18,554 nt of DNA from Coraliomargarita sp. CAG:312 (GTDB lineage Bacteria; Verrucomicrobiota; Verrucomicrobiia; Opitutales; Intestinicryptomonadaceae), in the NCBI GenBank assembly GCA_000438015.1, contig FR901610.1, positions 84,527 to 103,080 of the forward strand, written 5' to 3'. The position numbers and the translations under genes are program-made. This document shows, in pieces, positions 7,399-14,292 of this stretch (positions are counted from its first letter, which is position 1; each line of letters opens with the position of its first letter). The notes below the pieces were generated by a model. The model did not search any database, was not told the DNA's origin, and worked only from the letters and a program-made list of their open reading frames with translations.

Positions 7399-10300
7399 CT
7401 ATAGATTTTTTATTTTTATATAGCGCAAGACTTCGCGCAAGTCTTTATGCGTTCTATTTGCATAATCTTCAATCTGGTCTCGGCACACCACGGGAGTAAA
7501 ATAACGCGCCTGCGGATTTGCTATCCAAACGGCGGAAACACTGGAGGCCGGGACCATCATATATGACTGGGTAAGCTCTATGTCTATCGAGTCTTTCATA
7601 TGCAAAAGACTTTCAAACTTGGCTTTCTCCGAATGGTCTGGATACGAAGGATACCCGACAGCCGGGCGTATACCGCCGCATGCATGGCATGCTCCGGTAT
7701 AAGCGGCAGAAACGCCAACAGAAGGCATAGAAGCTCCCGCAGACGGCATCATCGGAGTAAATATCTTCTCCTGGGCATATTGCGAGAGAGCTTCGGCAAT
7801 GGAGTCTCCCAATGTTTTAACAATCATGGAGCGGTAGTCGTCTCCCTGGTTTTTATAGTTTTGGGCGATATTATCCAATTCCACGCCTGCGGTCGCCGCA
7901 AACAACCCCACTACATCCGGGAATCCTGCCGATTTTGGGGCGACAAAATCCGAAAGGCACAAACACTTGCCATGCGAATTAGGCAGTTGGGAACGCACAA
8001 ATGCAAGGCGCACCTCGCCGCCGCTTCCATTTCTTACCACTATATCGTCGCCGTCAGAATTTGCCTCGTAAATTCCCACGCGTATCTTTGGGAAAATAGA
8101 ATGGCGCAAGACAGTAAGCACGCCCAATACATCCTTAAAGAAGCAATCCAGCCCCTCGACTTTGCCCAAATCCGACAATACTTTGGAGCCGGTTGAAGAT
8201 ATGCTCCAAGTTTTAAAAAACATCTGCCATGGCAAAAAATCCTCTATTTGCGAAAGCGGCAACTCAAAAGTCTTTTCGCCGAAGAAACCCGGCCGCGCGC
8301 GCTTTGACTCGGACCAGTCGCACTTGAACGCATTTTTTCTTGCCTCGGAAATTGGCAATAGCCCTGACGCGCAATCCGAATCATCAGAATTCTGCCTCTC
8401 AAATTCTGAACGCATGGCAGCCTGCTTTGCCGAAGTTTCCAAAGAGAACACTTCTAGGGATTCTTTTGACGCAAGCTTTGCGCAAACTCCAGCCGAAAGG
8501 CTTGCGTCTCCGACTCTCACGACAGTCCCGCTGTAAAGCGGCGCAAGCTTGACAGCCGTGTGCAAGTCGGAAGTGGTTGCGCCGCCAACCATAACCGGAA
8601 CGCGCAATCCGGCGCGCTCAAAAGCCTGCAAAACGCGTGCCATTTCGTCGAGAGACGGGGTAATTAGGCCGCTTAATCCAACGACAGAAGCGTTGCGGGC
8701 GGCTTTCAAGATATCCTCCGAATCCACCATAACACCCAAGTCCTCAACGTCGAAACCGTTGCACGCAAGAACGACGCCCACAATGTTCTTGCCAATGTCG
8801 TGAACATCCCCCTTCACTGTCGCAAGAACGACTTTCGCGCCTTTTTTTGCCGAAAGATTCGCCTCTATATAAGGCTGAAGCGCCGCTACCGCCGCCTTCA
8901 TAACGCGCGCGCTCTTCACCACCTGGGGCAAAAACATCTTTCCCTCTCCGAAAAGCTCGCCCACGCGCCCCATAGCGCCCATCAGCGGTTTTTCGATTAC
9001 CTTTAAAGGATCTTTTAGCACTTCGTAGAAGTGCATTGCGACCTCGGAAGCACGGTTTTCCTCGCCTTTCAAAAAGACGCGAAGGAGCCTCTCGTCCCAA
9101 TCCAGGCGGTCCCAATCCGACTCGCGATGGGCATCGTTATTTGCGGCCGGGTCAACCTTATAAGAATCTGCAATAGACAATAAATTTTCTGTCGCAGCCG
9201 CGCCGCGGTTTAGTATTACATCCTCTACGGCAATGCGGAGTTTAGGGTCAATACTGTCGTAATTGCCAAGCATTCCGGCATTCACTATTCCCATATCCAG
9301 CCCTGCCGCGCGCGCGTGGTATAAAAATACCGTATGCATTGCCTCGCGAACCTTGTTATTTCCGCGCAAAGAAAAACTGATATTGCTGACACCGGCGCTG
9401 GTTCGAGCCTTTGGGCAAGAAGCCTTTATACGGCGGACTGCCTCGATAAAGTCTATTCCGTAGGAATTATGCTCTGGCATTCCTGTCGCCACAGTCAAAA
9501 CATTTGCGTCGAAAATTATATCCTCCGGATCAAATCCGGCGCGCTCCACCAGAAGCTTATATGCTCTGCGGCAAACATCTACGCGCCTGTCGAGCGTAGA
9601 AGCCTGCCCTTGCTCGTCAAACGCCATTACAATGGCGGCTGCTCCAAATTTCATTATTTCCGCAGCGTGGCTCAAAAAGACTTCCTCACCCTCCTTGAGG
9701 CTTATGGAATTCACAACACATTTGCCCTGCACGCACTTCAATCCGGCAAGAATGGTATTCCAATCCGACGAATCTATCATTATAGGCACGCGCGCGATTT
9801 CCGGCTCCGCCCCGACAAGGTTTAAAAACTTTGCCATGCACTTTGGAGAATCCAACATCCCCTCGTCGAAATTCACATCTATAATGTTTGCGCCGTTTTC
9901 CACTTGGCTTCGTGCGACGGACAGCGCATCTGAGAACCTTCCCTCTTTTATCATTTTGCGGAATGCGGGAGATCCCATTACATTCGTCCTTTCCCCCACA
10001 AAAATAAACGGGGCGTTTTCATCCGGGGACTCAAAGGCTTCAAGCCCTGACAAAACCAAAGCCGAACGCGGAGGACGCGGTTTGCGCGGCGGCAAGTGCG
10101 CGCACTTTTCCACTATTGCCGCAATGTGTTTGGGAGTAGTGCCGCAACATCCGCCTATGACATTTAGCAATCCGTCTTTTGCATATTCGAAAAGGTGGCC
10201 TGCAGTATCTTGAGGCGTCTGGTCGTACCCAAATTCGCAGAGAGGGTTAGGAAGCCCCGCGTTGGGATAGCAATGCGTATAACATTCAGCGATGCGGTCG

Positions 10301-11103
10301 AAAGCCTCTATGTACGGGCGCATTTTCTCGGCTCCGAGAGAGCAGTTTAGCCCTACAAATAGTGGTTTTGCATGGCGTATCGACGCGTAAAAAGCCTCTA
10401 TCGTCTGACCGCTCAATATTCTGCCGGATGCGTCCGAGACAGTCATGCTGACCGCCACGGGAACGCGTTCCCCCCACTCCTCAATAAGCGTGAGATACGC
10501 GTGCAGAGCAGCCTTGACATTAAGGGTGTCTATTGATGTTTCCAATAGGAACAAGTCAACTCCACCCTTGTAAAGGGCAGACATTTGGGCTTTGTACGCC
10601 GCATGCAATTCATCGAAAGAAACTGCGCGCGCCGATGGATCGCTTACATCCGACGCGATACTTGCCGCCTTGTTCATCGGCCCTATCGAGCCCGCCACAA
10701 AAATCTCGCGCCCGGTTTCCGCAGCAGCCTCGTTTGCGGCCTCGCGGGCGACGGAAGCTCCCGCCAAATTAAGTTTTTCTATCAAATCTCCGGATATGCG
10801 GTAATCTTCCTGGGCTATGGACGTTGACGCGAAAGTATTTGTAGTAATTATATCCGCCCCGGCGGCTGCATAGTCCAAATGAATTTTTTTTATAACGTCC
10901 GGACGCGTCAAATTCAAGAGGTCGTTATCCCCTTTTAGCTGGAGTTGGCTTGACTCTAAAGACGGAACTCCCCTTCTAAAATCATCCTCTGAAAGACCTG
11001 CGCGCTGAACTATTGTTCCCATGGCGCCGTCGAGAAATACAATGCGGCTTTTTAACAGCCGCTCGAGAGACTCGCCCTTTTTTGAAAGCGGTATATTTCG
11101 CAT
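7399..11103 (-). CDS. metH: MetH, cobalamin-dependent methionine synthase with divergent activation domain
   Basis: Transfers a methyl group from 5-methyltetrahydrofolate through cobalamin to homocysteine. It has 1234 aa (E. coli 1227), with all four modules in order. The homocysteine domain (about 1-335) has zinc ligands Cys254 (GLNCSLG) and Cys319/320 (GGCCGT). The pterin domain spans about 365-640 (FIFVGERTNVMGS). The cobalamin domain (about 650-890) has the axial ligand His768 in DVHDIG. The AdoMet-activation domain (about 930-1234) has RPAVGYPSYPDHSEK (1146-1160). Within this last module the Asp expected before W..FF.TW is Pro958, and the WGYA segment that normally precedes RPAPGYP is replaced by an Ala/Ser/Pro/Met-rich stretch ending CHACGG. 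The ATG lies 4 bp after the hprK stop, with AAGGAG inside the hprK end as a likely Shine-Dalgarno. No riboswitch is visible, since the gene lies inside a unit. Confidence 0.97.
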   Translation of the reverse strand: MRNIPLSKKGESLERLLKSRIVFLDGAMGTIVQRAGLSEDDFRRGVPSLESSQLQLKGDNDLLNLTRPDVIKKIHLDYAAAGADIITTNTFASTSIAQEDYRISGDLIEKLNLAGASVAREAANEAAAETGREIFVAGSIGPMNKAASIASDVSDPSARAVSFDELHAAYKAQMSALYKGGVDLFLLETSIDTLNVKAALHAYLTLIEEWGERVPVAVSMTVSDASGRILSGQTIEAFYASIRHAKPLFVGLNCSLGAEKMRPYIEAFDRIAECYTHCYPNAGLPNPLCEFGYDQTPQDTAGHLFEYAKDGLLNVIGGCCGTTPKHIAAIVEKCAHLPPRKPRPPRSALVLSGLEAFESPDENAPFIFVGERTNVMGSPAFRKMIKEGRFSDALSVARSQVENGANIIDVNFDEGMLDSPKCMAKFLNLVGAEPEIARVPIMIDSSDWNTILAGLKCVQGKCVVNSISLKEGEEVFLSHAAEIMKFGAAAIVMAFDEQGQASTLDRRVDVCRRAYKLLVERAGFDPEDIIFDANVLTVATGMPEHNSYGIDFIEAVRRIKASCPKARTSAGVSNISFSLRGNNKVREAMHTVFLYHARAAGLDMGIVNAGMLGNYDSIDPKLRIAVEDVILNRGAAATENLLSIADSYKVDPAANNDAHRESDWDRLDWDERLLRVFLKGEENRASEVAMHFYEVLKDPLKVIEKPLMGAMGRVGELFGEGKMFLPQVVKSARVMKAAVAALQPYIEANLSAKKGAKVVLATVKGDVHDIGKNIVGVVLACNGFDVEDLGVMVDSEDILKAARNASVVGLSGLITPSLDEMARVLQAFERAGLRVPVMVGGATTSDLHTAVKLAPLYSGTVVRVGDASLSAGVCAKLASKESLEVFSLETSAKQAAMRSEFERQNSDDSDCASGLLPISEARKNAFKCDWSESKRARPGFFGEKTFELPLSQIEDFLPWQMFFKTWSISSTGSKVLSDLGKVEGLDCFFKDVLGVLTVLRHSIFPKIRVGIYEANSDGDDIVVRNGSGGEVRLAFVRSQLPNSHGKCLCLSDFVAPKSAGFPDVVGLFAATAGVELDNIAQNYKNQGDDYRSMIVKTLGDSIAEALSQYAQEKIFTPMMPSAGASMPSVGVSAAYTGACHACGGIRPAVGYPSYPDHSEKAKFESLLHMKDSIDIELTQSYMMVPASSVSAVWIANPQARYFTPVVCRDQIEDYANRTHKDLREVLRYIKIKNL

Positions 11104-11107
11104 AATT

Positions 11108-12076
11108 TTATTTTTGCTCCTTTGCCATATGCGCTATAAGGCGGTCGTTAAAAGTCTTTGCGCCGTCGTGTCCCATTTGGCGCAAAGCCTGAACCATTGC
11201 AGCAACTTCGACCAGCCTGGCCATGTCGCGCCCCGGGCGCACAGGTATTATAAAATGCGGAATGGGAATGCCCAATATATCAAAGTAATTTGTTTCAAGC
11301 CCGGTGCGGTCTTCGACTACTCCCGGCTGCCACTCCACAAACGTAACTACTATGTCTATCGATTTCTCCTTGCGCACGCACCGTATTCCAAAGAGTTCCG
11401 CAACGTTTATTATTCCTATGCCACGGCATTCCATATAGCCGCGGTTTAGCTCATGCCCTCGCCCCAAAACGCTTTGATCGTTTACCTTTACGCAATAGAC
11501 ATGGTCGTCCGCAACCAAAGAATGTCCGTGGTCTATCAGTGCAAGCGCGCATTCGCTCTTGCCTATGCCGCTGTCTCCGCGTATAAGAGTGCCTATGCCT
11601 TGTATGTCCATTAGGGTGCCGTGTATCGACATTCTTGGAGCAAACAGCCGCTCAAGCCGAACAAAAACATCCGAAGAAAATTCTTTGGATTTCATCTTTG
11701 TGCGAATCAAAGGTATATTTCTTGCGTTAGCAAGCTCAAGCATAGCCTTTGTCGGAGCAAGATTGCGCGAAACCACTATGCACGGGATAGAGTGGTCTAT
11801 CATTTCATCCAGAACCTCGCGCTGGCGGGATTCGCTAAGGTCGCGCATATAAGCCATTTCTCCCGCACCGAAAAGCTGGATTCTCTTTGACGCAAAATTC
11901 TTATAATAGCCGGTAATGGCGAGTGCGGGGCGGTTGAGGCTGGGCTCGTAAATCATTCTATCCAAACCGCTGTCTCCCGCGAGAAGTTCTAGCTGCAAGG
12001 CGTCTTTGAACATTTCAAAGAACTCGCGGACGGATATCTCCTCCGGAACTTTTATCAAATTAACTTTTTGTTCCAT
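11108..12076 (-). CDS. hprK: HPr kinase/phosphorylase
   Basis: Bifunctional enzyme that phosphorylates and dephosphorylates the serine of HPr, or a related PTS protein, in response to metabolic state. I chose the ATG at 12076 (322 aa, close to the usual 310-320), preceded by AAAGG at about 8 nt. A longer frame starting at 12211 would run 95 bp into lptB and add a low-quality N-terminus. Residues 1-135 form the N-terminal domain. The kinase core has His152 in IHGTLMDIQG, the P-loop GDSGIGKS (167-174), Asp190/191 in VADDHV and the family signature MECRGIGIINV (215-225). Basic Arg/Lys residues at the C-terminus (PVRPGRDMARL) match the oligomer interface region. It follows lptB by 40 bp and precedes metH by 4 bp. 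No HPr or EI gene is in the window, so its partner is not shown here. Confidence 0.96.
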   Translation of the reverse strand: MEQKVNLIKVPEEISVREFFEMFKDALQLELLAGDSGLDRMIYEPSLNRPALAITGYYKNFASKRIQLFGAGEMAYMRDLSESRQREVLDEMIDHSIPCIVVSRNLAPTKAMLELANARNIPLIRTKMKSKEFSSDVFVRLERLFAPRMSIHGTLMDIQGIGTLIRGDSGIGKSECALALIDHGHSLVADDHVYCVKVNDQSVLGRGHELNRGYMECRGIGIINVAELFGIRCVRKEKSIDIVVTFVEWQPGVVEDRTGLETNYFDILGIPIPHFIIPVRPGRDMARLVEVAAMVQALRQMGHDGAKTFNDRLIAHMAKEQK

Positions 12077-12116
12077 GTTTTTTGCCTTTCTTTGGGAATC
12101 CCGCTCTGCTGCAAAA

Positions 12117-12857
12117 CTACATTGAGAAGTTTTCGCCCAAATAGAACTTGCGGCTTTGTTCGTCATTGACGAGAAATTCGCTCGACCCTTCGCACAGAAC
12201 CTTTCCTTCATGTATAAGATAGGCTCTATCCACGATACTGAGTGTTTCCCTCACGTTATGATCCGTAATTAAAACCCCTATTCCCCTGTTCTTTAGACGC
12301 AAAATAATATCTTGAACCTCCGCCACGCTTATGGGATCGACTCCGCTAAAAGGTTCGTCCATGAGCAGAAACTTGGGATTTGAGGTCAACGCGCGAGTTA
12401 TCTCTAGCCTTCTCCGCTCTCCGCCGGAAAGCGTAAAAGCTTTCTGATCCGAAAGGTGGTTCAGCCCCAAATCTTCAAGCATTTTTACGCAGTATTTTTT
12501 CAGTTCCTTGCGCGGGATAGGCAAAGTTTCGGCAACGGCCAAAATATTCTCATAGACTGTAAGCTTGCGGAATATCGAAGCCTCTTGGGGCAAATAGCCT
12601 ATTCCCATTCGGGCTCTTTTGTACATCGGCACGTCTGTTATATCGACATCGTCCAAAAAAACTTTTCCTGACGTAGCCGGCACGAGTCCTACAATCATAT
12701 AAAAACTCGTGGTTTTACCAGCTCCGTTTGGCCCCAACAATCCGACCACCTCGCCCGCGTCGAGCGATATGTTTACACCCTTCACTACGCGGCGTTTGCC
12801 GTATTCTTTAACGAGATTCTCGGTACGGATGCTTGCTGCTTTATTTTCGGCTTCCAT
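12117..12857 (-). CDS. lptB: LptB, ATPase of the LPS export ABC transporter
   Basis: Cytoplasmic ATPase that, with LptF and LptG, extracts lipopolysaccharide from the inner membrane for transport along the Lpt bridge. The ATG at 12857 gives 246 aa (E. coli 241); an in-frame TTG at 12872 would add five residues with no better ribosome site. The full ABC set is visible: Walker A GPNGAGKTT (42-50), Q-loop Gln91 (YLPQEAS), signature LSGGERRR (143-150), Walker B FLLMDEPFSGVDP (163-175) and switch His200 (ITDHNVRETL). The C-terminal FYLGENF (238-244) is typical of LptB and separates it from LivF/LivG-type ATPases. It is the first gene of the lptB-hprK-metH-rodA-rng unit. The lptA and lptC genes, often just upstream, are absent. 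No Shine-Dalgarno is visible before the ATG. Confidence 0.95.
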   Translation of the reverse strand: MEAENKAASIRTENLVKEYGKRRVVKGVNISLDAGEVVGLLGPNGAGKTTSFYMIVGLVPATSGKVFLDDVDITDVPMYKRARMGIGYLPQEASIFRKLTVYENILAVAETLPIPRKELKKYCVKMLEDLGLNHLSDQKAFTLSGGERRRLEITRALTSNPKFLLMDEPFSGVDPISVAEVQDIILRLKNRGIGVLITDHNVRETLSIVDRAYLIHEGKVLCEGSSEFLVNDEQSRKFYLGENFSM

Positions 12858-13410
12858 AGCGTAAACAGGCAATAGAATTTACCGAAAGTTGCAACACTTT
12901 TGCACTGAATTTTCCCTATTTTTTTAATTGGACCGCATAAAACAGCCTTGTGAAACAGGCAATTCTCCAAGAGCCGCAGTTCAAAACATTAGCGGAAACC
13001 CTATATTATGCTCCCGGCAAATTGGAATATAGCCCCTGATAGTGTGCATAGGGTGAATAGTGTACATAGGAGAAAGCAGTCAAATATGCGAATTTAACGA
13101 TTTTTAATCTGCGGATTGCAACAAAGTTTCCCGCATGTTCATTTTACCCGCAAAAGATAAGGGCATCACCCGCGCATGCAAGAGCTAAAGAATATTAGCA
13201 GTAGGCGTTGGCAAATTACCCCTTGCAATGGCAGCAATCTAAAATGGGAGAAATAAAGAAATATTCCGCAACAAATGGCAGAAGCGCATAGAATTCGCGC
13301 CGGATTGCGTCGCCATTATAATTGCAGTATCTAACTGAAGTTTATTTTATCCGCTCTCCGCGGAAAGAATTAGTTTTTGGATTTTTCGGGCGCGCCAAGC
13401 GCAATTGACA
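12858..13410. other. Long leader/intergenic region upstream of lptB
   Basis: About 550 bp between the ompH terminator and lptB, which must contain the promoter of the five-gene lptB unit. I see no coding sequence; the longest ATG frames I read are about 25 codons or fewer. It holds a 14-bp near-identical direct repeat (13039-13052 and 13057-13070). It also holds two copies of AAACAGGCAAT (12863-12873, 12953-12963); the 10-bp core AAACAGGCAA recurs at 14123-14132 upstream of ompH. A TTGACT lies on the minus strand at 13078-13083, just upstream of the tandem repeat, but no good -10 follows at 16-18 bp, so I do not call a promoter. Confidence 0.5.
13039..13070. repeat. Imperfect 14-bp tandem direct repeat, 18-bp period
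   Basis: ATAGTGTGCATAGG (13039-13052) and ATAGTGTACATAGG (13057-13070) differ at one base and are 18 bp apart start to start. They lie about 180-215 bp upstream of the lptB ATG. Paired direct repeats of this size in a leader can be binding sites for a regulator, but nothing in the window identifies one. Confidence 0.5.
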
Positions 13411-13440
13411 AAAAAATTTCCCGCTTGGAAGCGGGAAATC
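13411..13440 (-). terminator. Intrinsic terminator downstream of ompH
   Basis: Perfect 10-bp stem ATTTCCCGCT / AGCGGGAAAT with a 4-nt TGGA loop (13416-13439 on the + strand). It is followed on the minus strand by an uninterrupted T-run of nine residues counting the stem end (complement of 13411-13416 and the closing bases). It lies 32 bp after the ompH stop and separates the dnaB-bamA-ompH unit from the lptB unit. Confidence 0.92.
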
Positions 13441-13471
13441 TCTTGTAAATGCTTGTTGCCGAAAAAAAATA

Positions 13472-14035
13472 TTATTTTTTATCGGAAGAAGCGGAAGCCG
13501 GAGCTGATGCGTTGACAGCTTTTATTATGTCTTGGGTAATTTCGGCTTTTGGGTCGGAATACCAGCATGCGCCTTTTTCCAAAATAAAATCAGCCTTTTT
13601 CTCGGCGGCAACTTTTGCGACAATCTCCCTTATTTCGTCCATATGCACTTTGCGAATACTCTGGGCGTTTTGCTGGAGGCGCTGGTTTGCCTGGCTGCTA
13701 ATATTTTGCATATTCTGCTCTATCTGGCGGATCTGAACAACTTTGGGCTGGGCTTCTGTTTCAAAAATCTTCTTTTTTGCGTCTTCAGCAAGAGCCGGAT
13801 TGTTTAATTTCTCCTGAATTGCCTGAAGTTCTTTTTCAAGAGCCTGGCGTTCTTTATCCATTTTACCAAGTTCCTGCTTGGTAGTTTCAATGGATGAATT
13901 AATTTGTGCGGCGGCTTCCTTCGCCTTGTAATAGTTCTGATATACCTGCCCCATATCGACCACGAGAATCGACGGCGCCGCGTTTAAGATAGCGTAAGAC
14001 AGAATACCCGCCAACAATGCTGCTGCTTTTTTCAT
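13472..14035 (-). CDS. skp: OmpH/Skp family periplasmic chaperone
   Basis: Periplasmic holdase that carries unfolded outer-membrane proteins from the Sec exit to the BAM complex. It has 187 aa. Residues 1-20 form a signal peptide (MKKAAALLAGILSYAILNAA). A short strand (SILVVDMGQVYQNYYKAKEA) opens the mature protein as in Skp. A long charged helical hairpin rich in Lys, Glu and Gln (about 38-140) forms the predicted coiled-coil arms. The body returns at ADFILEKGACWYSDPKAEITQDIIKAVNA (148-176), the usual OmpH end. An Ala/Ser/Pro tail closes it. It follows bamA after 257 bp, the classic bamA-skp order. The ATG at 14035 is preceded by an A-rich stretch, not by a Shine-Dalgarno. A terminator follows at once. 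Confidence 0.92.
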   Translation of the reverse strand: MKKAAALLAGILSYAILNAAPSILVVDMGQVYQNYYKAKEAAAQINSSIETTKQELGKMDKERQALEKELQAIQEKLNNPALAEDAKKKIFETEAQPKVVQIRQIEQNMQNISSQANQRLQQNAQSIRKVHMDEIREIVAKVAAEKKADFILEKGACWYSDPKAEITQDIIKAVNASAPASASSDKK

Positions 14036-14081
14036 ATTTTTATTTTTTATGTTATTACTAAAGTCTCTTAATTAGTACCTG

Positions 14082-14112
14082 TCCATAGTGCCAATGTTCC
14101 GTTTTTTTTCAA
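14082..14112 (-). promoter_or_regulatory. Weak sigma70-like promoter candidate for ompH
   Basis: On the minus strand TTGAAA (14112-14107) is followed after 19 bp by TATGGA (14087-14082), or after 16 bp by CACTAT, about 50 bp before the ompH ATG. Spacing and match are imperfect and the region is A/T-rich, so this could be chance. A separate promoter would fit the unusually long 257-bp bamA-ompH gap. Confidence 0.25.
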
Positions 14113-14243
14113 GTATTTTTTAAAACAGGCAACTGCCTAAAATTTTCCGGGAAAAATTTTTCCGCCGCCGCAATACTTTTTCAATCTTTCACGACGGCAT
14201 TTTACCGGATAAAAGCAACAACGCTGAAATTGCTTGAAATGCA

Positions 14244-14286
14244 GGCGTTAAACACGCCGCCCAGCTGCGCCGTTTTAATGCGCAGC
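14244..14286 (-). other. Two consecutive hairpins just after bamA
   Basis: Reading the minus strand out of bamA, GCTGCGC/GCGCAGC (7 bp, 9-nt loop, 14264-14286) starts 6 bp after the stop. It is followed by GGCGT/ACGCC (5 bp, 5-nt loop, 14244-14258). Neither is followed by a T-run, so they are not good intrinsic terminators. They might stabilise the bamA mRNA 3' end or attenuate read-through into ompH. Confidence 0.4.
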
Positions 14287-14292
14287 GCCAGA

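Noticed and set aside
9400..9412. GGTTCGAGCC resembling a tRNA T-arm
   Set aside because: It lies inside metH coding sequence and no acceptor, D-arm or anticodon arm is found around it.
9334..10213. Long + strand frames (up to 193 codons) opposite metH
   Set aside because: They are shadow frames of a well-conserved 1234-residue gene, with no domain, no operon context and no ribosome sites.
12077..12211. Longer hprK frame starting at 12211
   Set aside because: It overlaps lptB by 95 bp and adds 45 residues with no family similarity. The ATG at 12076 has a usable AAAGG and gives the normal HprK length.
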